64,000 nucleotides of DNA from Sphingomonas jaspsi DSM 18422 (GCF_000585415.1 NZ_KK073876.1:1733810-1797809); one strand, 5' to 3'; positions 9,341 to 19,890 are shown, counted from the stretch's first letter. The notes: generated by a model not told the origin, from the letters alone. Made by a program: numbers and translations.

Positions 9341-9840
9341 TGCAGCTCCTTCCCCAGCAGCTCGTCGACAAAGCGCGCGAAGTCGTCGAGGCCAACCGCA
9401 AGATCGGTCGTCGCTTCACCGTCGCCGAAAGCTGCACCGGCGGTCTGGTCAGCGCCGCGATCACCGAAATTCCGGGTGCAAGCGAAGTCTTTGTCGCCGG
9501 TTTCGTTACCTATTCGAACGAGGCCAAGATTGCGCGCTTGCGGGTGTCGCAGGACGTGATCGAAACCTTCGGCGCGGTCAGCGTCGCCACCGCATGGGCC
9601 ATGGCGCAAGGGGCGCTGCATGCACTCGATGTCGATGTAGCAGTTTCCATCACGGGGATTGCCGGACCGGACGGGGGAACGCCCGGCAAGCCGGTCGGAA
9701 CGGTGGTCTTCGCCAAGGCACTAAAAGGACAGTCGCCGGACGACTGCGCCGCTGACAGCCACTTGTTCGACTCCGCGCAGGGTCGGTCGGGAATACGCTT
9801 TCAGGCCGCGCTTTGCGCGCTGGACTTGCTGCTTCCGTAA
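9340..9840 (+). CDS. pncC: nicotinamide-nucleotide amidohydrolase PncC (CinA C-terminal domain)
   Basis: PncC deamidates nicotinamide mononucleotide to nicotinic acid mononucleotide for NAD salvage. The 166-residue protein is the stand-alone CinA C-terminal domain. It shows the conserved TVAESCTGGL near the N-terminus, VTYSNEAK, and the GIAGPDGGTPGKPVGTV signature. It is translationally coupled to ispDF (TGATG at 9338-9342) and overlaps the convergent coq10-like gene by 40 bases. Confidence 0.93.
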   Translation: MQLLPQQLVDKAREVVEANRKIGRRFTVAESCTGGLVSAAITEIPGASEVFVAGFVTYSNEAKIARLRVSQDVIETFGAVSVATAWAMAQGALHALDVDVAVSITGIAGPDGGTPGKPVGTVVFAKALKGQSPDDCAADSHLFDSAQGRSGIRFQAALCALDLLLP

Positions 9841-10262
9841 AGTTCGGCTGCCCGGGTCTCGAAGGCGCCGGTCATCCGCCTTAAGGCGCGGTCGAACATT
9901 TGCCCCGCAAGCGTTTCAAAAATGCGGTTTTTGAACGCGAAGTCGACAGAGAAAAACACTTCGGTCCCGCCGTCCGGTGCGGGGTCGAAGCGCCACTCGT
10001 TCTTCAGATATTTCAGCGGCCCTTCGATGTAGTCGACGCAAATCCGGCTAGGGAACTGCTTGGTAACCCTGGATGTGAAGCGTTCCTTGAACGCGTTGAA
10101 CCCGACGATCAGGTCGGCGATCATTTCATGTTCGCTATCCGACCTGATGCGGACGGCGGTGACCCAGGGCAGGAATTCGTCGTAGCGGGCGACATCGGCA
10201 ACCAGCGCGAACAATTGTTCGGGGCTGTATGGCAGGTGCTTGGTCTCGCTATGACGCGGCAT
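9801..10262 (-). CDS. Coq10/RatA-type SRPBCC polyketide-cyclase-like protein
   Basis: This 153-residue protein belongs to the START-like (SRPBCC) family that contains yeast Coq10, a coenzyme Q-binding chaperone needed for respiration, and the E. coli protein RatA. The family's opening pattern is present (LPYSPEQLFALVADVARYDEFLPW), as are the lipid-cavity segment FKERFTSRVT and the closing helix FDRALRRMTGAFETRA. It shares one base with the end of lipA, as in many alphaproteobacteria. A role in ubiquinone handling is likely; databases often label it a RatA-family toxin, which I regard as less likely. Confidence 0.9.
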   Translation of the reverse strand: MPRHSETKHLPYSPEQLFALVADVARYDEFLPWVTAVRIRSDSEHEMIADLIVGFNAFKERFTSRVTKQFPSRICVDYIEGPLKYLKNEWRFDPAPDGGTEVFFSVDFAFKNRIFETLAGQMFDRALRRMTGAFETRAAELYGSSKSSAQSAA

Positions 10263-11191
10263 CAGGCCAGAACGCCGCCGGTCCGCGCAAGTTGCTTGTT
10301 GCGCGCGTCCTGCATTTTCTTGAAGTCGTCGCCCGCGTGATAGCTCGACCGCGTCAGCGGCGTCGCAGCCACCAGCAGGAAGCCCTTGGCCCTGGCGATC
10401 GCGGCATAGGCCTTGAACGCGTCGGGCGTGACATATTCCTCGACCCTGGCGTGACGCGGCGTCGGCTGCAGATATTGCCCCATCGTCAGGAAATCGATGC
10501 CTGCCGATCGCATGTCGTCCATCACCTGGTGCACCTCGAGCCGCTGCTCGCCCAGGCCGACCATCACGCCCGACTTGGTGAAAATCGACGGATCGAGCTT
10601 CTTGACCTGCTCGAGCAGCCGCAGCGACGCATAGTAGCGCGCCCCGGGCCGGATCGTCGGGTAAAGCCGCGGAACGGTTTCGAGATTGTGGTTGTAGACG
10701 TCCGGCCGTGCAGCGACGATCGCTTCGACCGCCGCCTCATGCTTGTTGCGGAAGTCCGGGGTCAGGATTTCGATGGTCGTCGTCGGGGTGGTCTTGCGGA
10801 TCGCTTCGATCACCTTGACGAACTGGCTGGCGCCGCCGTCCGGCAGGTCGTCGCGATCAACCGAAGTGATGACGATATGTTCAAGCCCCATGGCCGCGAC
10901 GGCGTCGGCCGTATTCTGGGGCTCCATCGGGTCGACGGCCCGCGGCATGCCGGTCTTGACGTTACAGAAGGCGCAGGCGCGGGTGCAGGTGTCGCCAAGG
11001 ATCATGACCGTGGCGTGTTTCTTGGTCCAGCATTCGCCAATGTTCGGGCAGGCCGCTTCCTCGCACACCGTTGCGAGATTCTTCGAGCGCATCAGGCGGC
11101 GCGTTTCGGCATAGCCTTCGCTGGTCGGTGCCTTCACGCGGATCCAGTCGGGCTTGCGCTGCTTGGGCGGCGTCGGGAGCGGAGCATTCAT
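10262..11191 (-). CDS. lipA: lipoyl synthase
   Basis: LipA is a radical SAM enzyme that inserts two sulfurs into octanoyl groups on lipoyl domains; the pyruvate dehydrogenase E1 beta encoded at 49410-50768 would be one client. The 309-residue protein has both iron-sulfur sites. The auxiliary-cluster cysteines lie in [15 protein letters not shown] and the radical SAM CxxxCxxC is CTRACAFC. The C-terminal R-S-S-Y-H motif is also present. The N-terminus is proline-rich. It is co-transcribed with the coq10-like gene and divergent from the carbonic anhydrase. Confidence 0.96.
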   Translation of the reverse strand: MNAPLPTPPKQRKPDWIRVKAPTSEGYAETRRLMRSKNLATVCEEAACPNIGECWTKKHATVMILGDTCTRACAFCNVKTGMPRAVDPMEPQNTADAVAAMGLEHIVITSVDRDDLPDGGASQFVKVIEAIRKTTPTTTIEILTPDFRNKHEAAVEAIVAARPDVYNHNLETVPRLYPTIRPGARYYASLRLLEQVKKLDPSIFTKSGVMVGLGEQRLEVHQVMDDMRSAGIDFLTMGQYLQPTPRHARVEEYVTPDAFKAYAAIARAKGFLLVAATPLTRSSYHAGDDFKKMQDARNKQLARTGGVLA

Positions 11192-11277
11192 GTCGGGCCA
11201 GATAGCGACTGGCGCGCACTCTTGCCACCCCTCCCCTCGCTCGCCTAGGCGCAGGTGACGTTACGGAAAGGATTCGA

Positions 11278-11910
11278 ATGGAAGGCTTCGGCAACCTGCT
11301 GGCGGGATATCGCCGTTTCCGCGAGAATCGCTACGAAGCCGAAAAAGGCCGTTGGCGCGAACTGGCCGAAGGTCAGAGCCCGCGCGCAATCATTATCGCC
11401 TGCTGCGACAGCCGCGCTGATCCGGCAACCATCTTCGACACCGACCCGGGCGAGATTTTCGTCGTTCGCAACGTCGCCAACCTCGTTCCCCCGTTCGAAG
11501 GGGGCGGCGGACGTCATGGCGTCTCCGCGGCATTGGAATTTGCGGTAACGCAGCTGAAAGTGCCGGAAGTCGTAGTGATGGGTCATGAGCGCTGCGGCGG
11601 GATCATGGCCGCGCTGACGGGCTGTTTTCACGATGCGCCGGCGGGCGAAGGCGGCTTCGTTGCCAACTGGATGAGCCAAATCGAAGGGCCCGCTCACGAA
11701 ATCGCCCAGTCACACGGAACGGACGAAGCCGCCGCCCGCGTGTTAGAAGAGGTCGGCATTCGCCAGAGCTTAAAAAACTTGCGTACCTTCCCCTTCGTGT
11801 CGGAACGCGAAGACAAAGGTGCGCTAAAGGTCCTGGGCTGCCATTTTTCGATCAGCGAAGGGCAGCTTTACCTGCTCGACGAGGCGGAAGACATCTTCCG
11901 CCCCGTCTAG
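11278..11910 (+). CDS. can: beta-class carbonic anhydrase
   Basis: This enzyme interconverts CO2 and bicarbonate, supplying bicarbonate for carboxylation and carbamoyl phosphate synthesis. The 210-residue protein has the beta-class zinc site: Cys42 in ACCDSR with Asp44 and Arg46, and the His/Cys pair in GHERCGG. It is preceded by a GGAAAGG ribosome binding site and stands alone between divergent lipA and a convergent lipoprotein gene. Confidence 0.95.
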   Translation: MEGFGNLLAGYRRFRENRYEAEKGRWRELAEGQSPRAIIIACCDSRADPATIFDTDPGEIFVVRNVANLVPPFEGGGGRHGVSAALEFAVTQLKVPEVVVMGHERCGGIMAALTGCFHDAPAGEGGFVANWMSQIEGPAHEIAQSHGTDEAAARVLEEVGIRQSLKNLRTFPFVSEREDKGALKVLGCHFSISEGQLYLLDEAEDIFRPV

Positions 11911-11922
11911 CCAGGACTTCGA

Positions 11923-12261
11923 CTAGCAGCGGGTGTTGTAGTCGTAGATCGGGTTGCCGTACTGGTCGACATAGTAGCAGTAGCCGCGCGTATCGCGGTA
12001 ATATTGCTTGCCCTTGATGACCGCACCGGCGACGCCGCCAAGGATGGCACCGGCAACGGCGCCCTGGATCGGGTTCACGCCGGGAATGACGGCACCGGCC
12101 GCCGCACCGACGGCACCGCCGATGGCAGCGCCCTTTACGGCGTTGCTGGTCTGGGTGTTGCGATACGGGTCGTTGTAACCGTAGCCATAGGGATCGGTCG
12201 TGGCGCAGGCCGATACGGCAAGGCTGCCGGCGATGGTGGTGGCGATGATAAGACGCTTCAT
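11923..12261 (-). CDS. glycine-zipper outer-membrane lipoprotein
   Basis: This 112-residue protein begins with a lipoprotein signal (MKRLIIATTIAGSLAVSAC, lipobox around residue 19). A tyrosine-rich segment (YGYGYNDPY) follows, then a glycine-zipper region with GAAIGGAVGAAAGAVIPG-type repeats. The C-terminus has two cysteines (GYCYYVDQYG ... NTRC). Glycine-zipper lipoproteins of this type are common envelope proteins of unproven function. GGAGGAACGTGCCC precedes the ATG, giving a good ribosome binding site. Confidence 0.85.
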   Translation of the reverse strand: MKRLIIATTIAGSLAVSACATTDPYGYGYNDPYRNTQTSNAVKGAAIGGAVGAAAGAVIPGVNPIQGAVAGAILGGVAGAVIKGKQYYRDTRGYCYYVDQYGNPIYDYNTRC

Positions 12262-12373
12262 GGGCACGTTCCTCCGATACACATCCCCGCCCCTGCGAGG
12301 ACTTAGACTCGTCAACAACGGTTTCGTTCCGCCTGCGTCGTGCTAGGAAGCGACGGACAGGAGCGAAAACCCG

Positions 12374-13108
12374 ATGAGTGACCGTAACGATTACGCCGAA
12401 TCTGAGCTGAACATCGCCTTACTCATCGACGCCGACAACGCTTCACCCGACCATCTGGACGATGTGCTGCTCGTCCTGGGGGAGTTGGGCACGATCAACA
12501 TTCGCAGGGCCTACGGTAACTGGGCCAAGACCTCGCTCAAAGGATGGGGGGCGCTGACAGGCATGCATTCGATCGTCCCAATGCAGCAGTTCGATGTCGT
12601 CAAGGGCAAGAGCTCGACCGACATGCGCATGACCATCGACGCGATGGACCTGCTCTACCGCGGCCACGTGGACGGGTTCGGCATCATGTCGTCGGACAGC
12701 GACTTCCTTCCCCTCGCCCAACGTATCCGCGAGGACGGCCTGCCGGTTTATGGTTTCGGAACGGCCAAGACTCCGATGAGCTTCCGCCAGGCTTGCACCC
12801 GCTTCTTCGACGTTGATGCGCTGGACACGAACGGCGAAGAGGCGTTGGAAGCACCCCCGATCACTGCCGGCCAGCGGGCGGTGGAAGCCGACCTGCTGCA
12901 GGTGCTTGGAGCCGCCTACAAAGCGTCGAAGCGAGACGACGAAGGCTATGCCAGCCTTGCGGAAGTTGGACAGCGCGCCAAGGCCGTCAGCAGCTTTGCC
13001 GTCCGCAATTACGGGTTCAACCGTCTGAGCGAACTTATCAAGGCCGTGCCCAATTTCGGCACCAAGGTAAGCGAGGACGGGCGACTGCTGGTGAAGCGGA
13101 TGCGATAG
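12374..13108 (+). CDS. NYN-domain putative ribonuclease with C-terminal OST-HTH/LOTUS domain
   Basis: The 244-residue protein has an N-terminal NYN (PIN-like) nuclease domain with its acidic residues in ALLIDADN, SSTDMRMTIDAM and MSSDSDF. After a short acidic linker (about residue 158) comes a LOTUS/OST-HTH domain (roughly 170-244, ending TKVSEDGRLLVKRMR), which in other proteins binds RNA. This NYN-plus-LOTUS layout is the LabA/DUF88 family and suggests RNA cleavage, though a substrate is not predictable. The start follows ACAGGAG. The next gene has its own stress-type promoter. Confidence 0.88.
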   Translation: MSDRNDYAESELNIALLIDADNASPDHLDDVLLVLGELGTINIRRAYGNWAKTSLKGWGALTGMHSIVPMQQFDVVKGKSSTDMRMTIDAMDLLYRGHVDGFGIMSSDSDFLPLAQRIREDGLPVYGFGTAKTPMSFRQACTRFFDVDALDTNGEEALEAPPITAGQRAVEADLLQVLGAAYKASKRDDEGYASLAEVGQRAKAVSSFAVRNYGFNRLSELIKAVPNFGTKVSEDGRLLVKRMR

Positions 13109-13113
13109 AGCGC

Positions 13114-13138
13114 GGAACGGCTCGAAGCTTATACCGTT
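13114..13138 (+). promoter_or_regulatory. EcfG-type general stress promoter (exact match)
   Basis: GGAAC at 13114-13118 and CGTT at 13135-13138 are separated by 16 bases, an exact match to the promoter consensus of the alphaproteobacterial general stress sigma factor EcfG (GGAAC-N16/17-CGTT). It lies just after the preceding gene's stop and about 35 bases before the stress-protein ATG, a functional distance. The predicted transcription start is near 13145. Confidence 0.7.
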
Positions 13139-13141
13139 CTT

Positions 13142-13173
13142 ATGGCAACCTAACCCGCAAGGAGAGTTGCCAT
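13142..13173 (+). repeat. inverted repeat covering the start codon of the stress protein
   Basis: ATGGCAAC (13142-13149) and GTTGCCAT (13166-13173) are perfect 8-base complements. The loop contains the Shine-Dalgarno AAGGAGA, and the 3' arm includes the first two bases of the ATG at 13172. A transcript starting near 13145 would keep only about five pairs, while read-through from the upstream gene would form the whole helix. Confidence 0.55.
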
Positions 13174-13699
13174 GTTCGGCAAGGATGAAGCCCCCGAAAT
13201 TCGCCTCAAGAAGAAGCTTTGGACCGCGCTCGACGACAGCCCATTCATGATGCTCGGCCTCGAAGGCGTCGAAGACAGCCGCACGCGCCCGATGACGGCG
13301 CAGATCGATCGACAGGACCGCGACAAGGAAGACGGCGGAGCGATCTATTTCTTCGCGTCGAAGACCGACGGGGTCGGCGCAGACATCGGTCAGGGTCATC
13401 GCGCCGTTGCCGCCTATAGCGCCAAGGACCATAAGCTGTTTGCCCACATCCACGGCACGCTCGTTCCTAGCGACGACCGCGCGGTCATCGACCGCTTGTG
13501 GAACCCCTTCATCGCAAGCTGGTACAAGGACGGCAAGGACGATGCGGACCTGCTGTTGTTGCGCTTCGATACCGAACGCGCCGAGGTTTGGGAGGCCGAC
13601 ACCGGATCGACCCTGAAGGCGGCGGCGCTGAAGGCGCTGTTCGACATCGATCCCGGCAAGGAGCACAGCCGGGAACACAAGGCCGAAGTCGCACTTTAA
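13172..13699 (+). CDS. pyridoxamine 5'-phosphate oxidase-like general stress protein
   Basis: This 175-residue protein belongs to the FMN-binding split-barrel group that includes B. subtilis Gsp26. Features are MTAQIDRQD, the strand IYFFASKTD and a C-terminal WEADTGSTLKAA segment. These proteins bind FMN or related cofactors and are often stress-induced, but the reaction is unknown. Its upstream region has an exact EcfG promoter, matching the stress annotation, and an inverted repeat around the start codon. A clear terminator follows at 13724. Confidence 0.88.
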   Translation: MFGKDEAPEIRLKKKLWTALDDSPFMMLGLEGVEDSRTRPMTAQIDRQDRDKEDGGAIYFFASKTDGVGADIGQGHRAVAAYSAKDHKLFAHIHGTLVPSDDRAVIDRLWNPFIASWYKDGKDDADLLLLRFDTERAEVWEADTGSTLKAAALKALFDIDPGKEHSREHKAEVAL

Positions 13700-13723
13700 C
13701 CTACCCGCCCTCCCATGAACAAA

Positions 13724-13754
13724 GGTGCCGGCCACATGGTCCGGCGCCTTTTTT
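13724..13754 (+). terminator. intrinsic terminator
   Basis: GGTGCCGG (13724-13731) pairs with CCGGCGCC (13741-13748) with one G-U pair, and six T follow directly. This is a textbook intrinsic terminator ending the stress-protein transcript. Confidence 0.88.
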
Positions 13755-13803
13755 CGTGGTATGCAAGACTGATCGGGATGCCACGAAATTGCCGGAGGGC
13801 TGA

Positions 13804-14271
13804 ATGGAAAATCCGATCGTCGAACCGGGCGGCTGGTCAGAACGCTATGCCAGCGAGGTCCTCAGTATCCTTCGTATCGTCACGGCCGCGCTGTTCCTGC
13901 AGCATGGCATGACGAAAATCCTCGGCTTCCCATGGTCATCGGCCAGCCTGCCGTCGATGTGGAGCCTGCTGTGGGTGGCCGGGCTCATCGAATTGGTGGG
14001 TAGCCTGCTATTGCTTATTGGCCTGTTCTCGCGACCCGTCGCCCTGCTGCTGTCGGGGGAAATGGCGGTAGGCTATTTCATGATCCATGCGCCGCAGAGC
14101 ACCTACCCGATGCTCAACGGCGGTGAATCGGCAGTGCTGTTCTGCTTCATCTTCTTATACATCGCGTTCGAGGGCGCCGGGCCTTGGAGCATCGACGCGA
14201 TCCTGAAGAGGAAGCACAGCGAGGCGGGTGACGGATATTACGCCGCCAAACACCAGACAGTAGTTGATTGA
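13804..14271 (+). CDS. DoxX family membrane protein
   Basis: The 155-residue protein has four hydrophobic segments and the DoxX-family features LRIVTAALFLQHGMTKILGFP in the first helix, then GLIELVGSLLLLIGLFSRPVALLLSGEMAVGYF. DoxX proteins are small inner-membrane proteins linked to redox or quinone functions in some bacteria; this one's role is unknown. The start follows a strong GGAGGG site, and the gene begins after the terminator of the upstream unit. Confidence 0.88.
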   Translation: MENPIVEPGGWSERYASEVLSILRIVTAALFLQHGMTKILGFPWSSASLPSMWSLLWVAGLIELVGSLLLLIGLFSRPVALLLSGEMAVGYFMIHAPQSTYPMLNGGESAVLFCFIFLYIAFEGAGPWSIDAILKRKHSEAGDGYYAAKHQTVVD

Positions 14272-14283
14272 TAGGCTGAAGAC

Positions 14284-14310
14284 GGCGGTGACGGCGTAAC
14301 CGCCACCGCC
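14284..14310. terminator. possible hairpin between convergent genes
   Basis: GGCGGTG (14284-14290) and CACCGCC (14304-14310) are complementary, with three more inner pairs after one mismatch. The element sits between the ends of the DoxX gene and ettA. It lacks a strong T-run on either side, so termination is only a possibility. Confidence 0.35.
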
Positions 14311-14316
14311 TCTGAT

Positions 14317-15996
<1,680 letters not shown>

Positions 15997-16072
15997 GGGG
16001 TCGCGAGGCTCCGTGAATAGAGTTGGGATTTGTCAGCGCACTTAGGGGCTGGCGCGCCGTTAATCCAGTGCC

Positions 16073-17707
16073 TTAGCGGCGAAGTTCCTCCAACCGCGCA
16101 TCCGCGTCGGCGAAGCGGTAGGCGGAAAAGCGTTCTCGCAGCATCTTCTTGCTGAGCTTGCCAGTCGCGGTGTGGGGCAATTCGTCGACGAATTCGATGG
16201 CGTCGGGTAGCCACCACTTCGCGACCTTGGTGGCCAGATGGCTTCGCAAGGCGTCAGGGCAAATGTCGCATCCTTCCTGCCTTACGACGACAAGCAGAGG
16301 GCGTTCGTCCCATTTGGGATGGGCGATACCGATCGCCGCAGCCTCTGCTACGCCAGCGAAGCCGACCGCTGCGTTTTCCAGCTCGATCGAACTGATCCAC
16401 TCCCCGCCGGACTTGATCACGTCCTTGGCGCGGTCGGTGATCTGCATGGTACCGTCGGGGTGGAGGCAGGCGACGTCGCCGGTATCGAACCACTGATCTT
16501 CGTCGGTCGCGTCTTCTTCGGCCTTGAAATAGCGCCTGATAACCCAAGGTCCTCGGCACTGGAGATTGCCGGAAGATTTGCCATCTCGCGGCAGGGCGTT
16601 TCCGTCCTCGTCGACCGTGCGCAGCTCGACGCCGAAGGGCACCCTTCCCTGCCTCGAAATATATTCGACTTTCTCGTCGATGCTGTAATTTTCCCAGCCC
16701 AGCGGCCGCGAGCCGCATGTCCCGATCGGCGAGGTTTCGGTCATGCCCCAAGCGTGCCCGACCTCGATGCCATGCTCCAGGAACCAGCGGATCATGGCGC
16801 GCGGTGCCGCCGACCCGCCGATGGTAACTTGTTTGAGGTCGGACAGCTTGTCGCCGCTGCGCTCGAGATAATCGATCATCGTGAGCCAGATGGTCGGGAC
16901 GCCGGCCGAATGGGTGACCTTCTCCTCGCGAAACAGGCGGCACATGGTGTCCGGGCGGTAATCCGCCGACAGTACCAGCTTGCAACCCATCATCGGCGCC
17001 GCCCACGGAACGCCCCAGGCGTTGGCATGGAACATCGGCACGATCGGCAGCACCACCGACTGCTTCGACAGGTTGAAGATGTCCGGCGCCGCCTCGGCGA
17101 GCGTGTGAAGCATCGTCGAGCGATGCTCGTAGAGCACGCCCTTGGGATTTCCGGTCGTACCGCTGGTGTAGCAGAGGCCGACCGGATCGCGCTCGTCGCC
17201 CTCGACCCAGGCATAGTCTCCGTCCTGCTCGCCGATCCATTCCATGAAGCCGGTATCGCCGACCCCGTTGGCTGGAGGGTCGAAGCAGATATATCGTTCG
17301 ATCGTTGTCCAGCGGGGCTTCATCGCCTCGACCAGCGGAGCAAACGCGTGATCGTAAAGCAGCACCCGGTCTTCGGCGTGGTTGGCGATATATTCGAGCT
17401 GGTCGGGGAACAGGCGCGGGTTGATGGTGTGCAACACCCCGCCCATTCCCGCCGCGCCATACCAGCTGCTGAGGTGACGGCTATGGTTCATCGCCAGCGT
17501 CGCGATCCGGTCGCCCTTGCGGCAACCGAGCGCTTCCAGCGCTTGCGCCATCCGCCGTGCATCGTGGGCGACCGCGCGCCAGTTGGTACGGGTCACACTG
17601 CCGTCGGCCCAGGCGGTGACGATTTCACCTTCGCCATGTTCGCGTTCGGCGTGGTCGACCAGGCGCATCACGCGCAGTGGCCAGTCCTGCATCGCACCCA
17701 ATGCCAA
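16073..17707 (-). CDS. fatty acyl-CoA ligase (AMP-forming)
   Basis: This adenylate-forming enzyme activates a carboxylic acid as its CoA thioester. Visible motifs are the ATP-binding [16 protein letters not shown], the A4/A5 motifs [24 protein letters not shown] and the C-terminal catalytic Lys in [15 protein letters not shown]. The overall sequence resembles the AlkK-like medium/long-chain acyl-CoA ligase group. The N-terminal [22 protein letters not shown] fits that group too. The start is most likely TTG 17707 (or 17701), because GGGAGGG at 17712-17718 lies just upstream. A TTG at 17752 would add 15 residues without a good site. Confidence 0.9.
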   Translation of the reverse strand: MALGAMQDWPLRVMRLVDHAEREHGEGEIVTAWADGSVTRTNWRAVAHDARRMAQALEALGCRKGDRIATLAMNHSRHLSSWYGAAGMGGVLHTINPRLFPDQLEYIANHAEDRVLLYDHAFAPLVEAMKPRWTTIERYICFDPPANGVGDTGFMEWIGEQDGDYAWVEGDERDPVGLCYTSGTTGNPKGVLYEHRSTMLHTLAEAAPDIFNLSKQSVVLPIVPMFHANAWGVPWAAPMMGCKLVLSADYRPDTMCRLFREEKVTHSAGVPTIWLTMIDYLERSGDKLSDLKQVTIGGSAAPRAMIRWFLEHGIEVGHAWGMTETSPIGTCGSRPLGWENYSIDEKVEYISRQGRVPFGVELRTVDEDGNALPRDGKSSGNLQCRGPWVIRRYFKAEEDATDEDQWFDTGDVACLHPDGTMQITDRAKDVIKSGGEWISSIELENAAVGFAGVAEAAAIGIAHPKWDERPLLVVVRQEGCDICPDALRSHLATKVAKWWLPDAIEFVDELPHTATGKLSKKMLRERFSAYRFADADARLEELRR

Positions 17708-17772
17708 GTCACCCTCCCGATCAAAGCTGTTTTGCGGGGAGGATTGCTGCAAATCACCGTTACGGCAAGCCT

Positions 17773-18096
17773 TTAGAAGGGCAGCTTGAATCCGGGCGGC
17801 AGCGGCAATCCCGAGGTCATTTCCTTCATCTGGTCGCCGGCAGCGAGATCGGCCTTGGCGCGGGCATCGTTGATGGCCGCGGCGATGAGGTCCTCGAGCA
17901 TCGTCTTTTCGGACGGGACGAGCAGGCTGTCGTCGATAGACACACCAAGGATCCGGCCCTTGGCCGTCGCCTTGATCTTGACCAATCCGCCGCCCGATGC
18001 GCCTTCGACCTCGACCTTGTCGAGATTGTCCTGCGCCGCCTGAAGCTGGGCCTGTGCGGCTTCCGCCATCTTCATGATTTCATCGAGGCTGGGCAT
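17773..18096 (-). CDS. ybaB: nucleoid-associated protein YbaB/EbfC
   Basis: YbaB is a small dimeric DNA-binding protein, almost always encoded just after dnaX. The 107-residue protein shows the family's amphipathic N-terminal helix (SLDEIMKMAEAAQAQLQAAQDNL), the central GGGLVKIKATAKGRILGVSIDDSLL, and the closing AAINDARAKA. The ATG at 18096 is one base after the dnaX stop, so the genes are coupled. Confidence 0.95.
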   Translation of the reverse strand: MPSLDEIMKMAEAAQAQLQAAQDNLDKVEVEGASGGGLVKIKATAKGRILGVSIDDSLLVPSEKTMLEDLIAAAINDARAKADLAAGDQMKEMTSGLPLPPGFKLPF

Positions 18097-18097
18097 G

Positions 18098-19735
18098 TCA
18101 GGCTTCCTTCTGTTCGATCGATTCAAGCGCCGCTTCCGGAAATTCCTCGAACAGCGCCTTTACATTGGGGTCATCGAGCACTTCGGCCCGAACCCGCTCT
18201 TCGGCCATGACCTCCTGCTGCTGCAGTGAAGGCGATCCGCTCTCGTCTGTCAGCCGGACGTCATAGCTGTACCCCGTCGCCGCCTTTGCGGCAGCCGACA
18301 AATCGCGCGAAAAGTCGGGGCCGAGCGGCTTCAGCGGCTTCAGTACGATCTCGCCGTCGCCATAACGGACCAAGCCAACATGGTCGCGCAGCTGAAGACC
18401 GAGCAATTGCTTGCCGTGCCGCTCGATCGCTTCGACCAGCGCTGCAAAATCGTCGGGCCGGTCGGCCTTGGCGGCGGGCGCAACGGTCGGCGGAGCATCC
18501 CTATTGGCCGCAGGAGGACTGGCAGGAGATGCGCCGGAAACCATCGCCGCTAGCGCGGAAGGATCGGGCATTTCCGCCGCATGGATGAGGCGCAGCAAGG
18601 CCATCGTCGCTGCTTCATGAGGGTCGGGCGCGACGGCGACGTCCTGCAATCCCTTGAGCAACAGTTGCCACAGGCGGTGAATGTTGCCCCAGCTGAGGTT
18701 GGCGGCCAAATCGGTGGCCGCCTCGCGCTCTTCGACCGACTGCAACAGGTCGTCGCCCGCGCCGACCTTGGCCCGGGTGACGGCATGGACCGACGCCATC
18801 AGCCCACGCAGCAATGCCACCGGTTCGATGCCGAGCGAATGGGCTTCGTCGAGTTGCGCCAAGGTGCCGGCCGCGTTGCCGTTGAGCAGGGTGGTGAGCA
18901 GGCGGCGAATCCGACCCCGGTCAGCCTGGCCGAGCATGTCGCGGACCTGAGCGGCAGTTACCGTGCCGTCGGCGTGCGCAATTGCCTGATCCAGGATCGA
19001 AAGCCCGTCGCGCGCCGACCCTTCGGCGGCAACGGCAATCGCCTGGACCGCTTCATCTTCGACGGCGACGCCTTCCTTGGACGCGACCTCGGCGAAGTGA
19101 GCGGCAAGTTTGTCAGCCGGAATACGACGAAGGTCGAACCGCTGGCAGCGCGACAGAACGGTGACCGGTACCTTGTTCACTTCCGTGGTCGCAAACAGGA
19201 ATTTCACATGCTCCGGCGGCTCCTCAAGCGTTTTCAGCAACGCATTGAAAGCATTCTTCGAAAGCATGTGAACTTCGTCGATGATGTAGATCTTGTAACG
19301 AGCCGAAACTGCGGCATAGCGGACCGCCTCGATGATCTCGCGCACGTCGTCGACGCCCGTATGGCTGGCGGCGTCCATTTCGATCACGTCGATATGGCGA
19401 CCTTCGGCAATGGCACGGCACGGCTCACATACGCCGCACGGGTCGATCGTCGGTCCGCCCTGCCCGTCCGGTCCAATGCAATTCAGCGCCTTGGCGACCA
19501 GGCGGGCCGTCGACGTCTTGCCGACCCCGCGGACGCCAGTGAGAAGGAATGCATGCGCGATCCGATCGCGGGCGATGGCATTGCCCAACGTCGTCACCAT
19601 TGCATCCTGGCCGATCAGTTCGGCGAAGGTCTGCGGCCGGTACTTGCGGGCAAGAACGCGGTACGGGGACGCCGCGGCAGGCTTCTGCGGCTGTTCGGGA
19701 AGGTCGAGGCCAAGGCCCGGCGATTCGTCGTCCAT
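18098..19735 (-). CDS. dnaX: DNA polymerase III subunit gamma/tau
   Basis: DnaX is the clamp-loader ATPase that also organises the replisome. The 545-residue protein has YRVLARKYRPQTFAELIGQD, Walker A GVRGVGKTS, the four-Cys zinc module (CGVCEPCRA), the DEVHM Walker B, the SRC box (LSRCQRFDLRR) and sensor 2. A proline/alanine-rich linker (about residue 400-430) and a tau-type C-terminal domain follow. ATG 19735 gives the family's usual short N-terminal extension; upstream in-frame codons run into the SRP RNA gene. Confidence 0.96.
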   Translation of the reverse strand: MDDESPGLGLDLPEQPQKPAAASPYRVLARKYRPQTFAELIGQDAMVTTLGNAIARDRIAHAFLLTGVRGVGKTSTARLVAKALNCIGPDGQGGPTIDPCGVCEPCRAIAEGRHIDVIEMDAASHTGVDDVREIIEAVRYAAVSARYKIYIIDEVHMLSKNAFNALLKTLEEPPEHVKFLFATTEVNKVPVTVLSRCQRFDLRRIPADKLAAHFAEVASKEGVAVEDEAVQAIAVAAEGSARDGLSILDQAIAHADGTVTAAQVRDMLGQADRGRIRRLLTTLLNGNAAGTLAQLDEAHSLGIEPVALLRGLMASVHAVTRAKVGAGDDLLQSVEEREAATDLAANLSWGNIHRLWQLLLKGLQDVAVAPDPHEAATMALLRLIHAAEMPDPSALAAMVSGASPASPPAANRDAPPTVAPAAKADRPDDFAALVEAIERHGKQLLGLQLRDHVGLVRYGDGEIVLKPLKPLGPDFSRDLSAAAKAATGYSYDVRLTDESGSPSLQQQEVMAEERVRAEVLDDPNVKALFEEFPEAALESIEQKEA

Positions 19736-19797
19736 GGGCACAAGGTTAGGCGGTCGCGAGGCCGCGTTCCAGTTTTGTCTTTGCGATTTTGATGAAG

Positions 19798-19890
19798 GTG
19801 GAAGCCGGCGACCCGGGGCGAAATCGTTGTGGCTGCTTCCTTCCGGATCTGACCAGGTTGGCGACAACCCCGCCCACCGACTTCCGCGGG
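19798..19890 (-). ncRNA. ffs: signal recognition particle 4.5S RNA
   Basis: On the minus strand the segment contains the diagnostic SRP helix 8 sequence CCTGGTCAGATCCGGAAGG followed by AAGCAGCC, the Ffh-binding symmetric and asymmetric loops with the GGAA tetraloop. Flanking sequences fold back on each other: the 5' part reads GGAAGTCGG (19885-19877) and the 3' part CCGGCTTCC (19808-19800), closing a long hairpin of about 90 bases. It lies in the 188-base gap between the ferredoxin gene and dnaX. Exact ends are uncertain by a few bases. Confidence 0.92.

Noticed and set aside
12443..13735. 430-codon minus-strand frame opposite the NYN gene and the stress protein.
   Set aside because: It spans an intergenic region containing an exact promoter match and covers two genes with clear families; no motif of its own.
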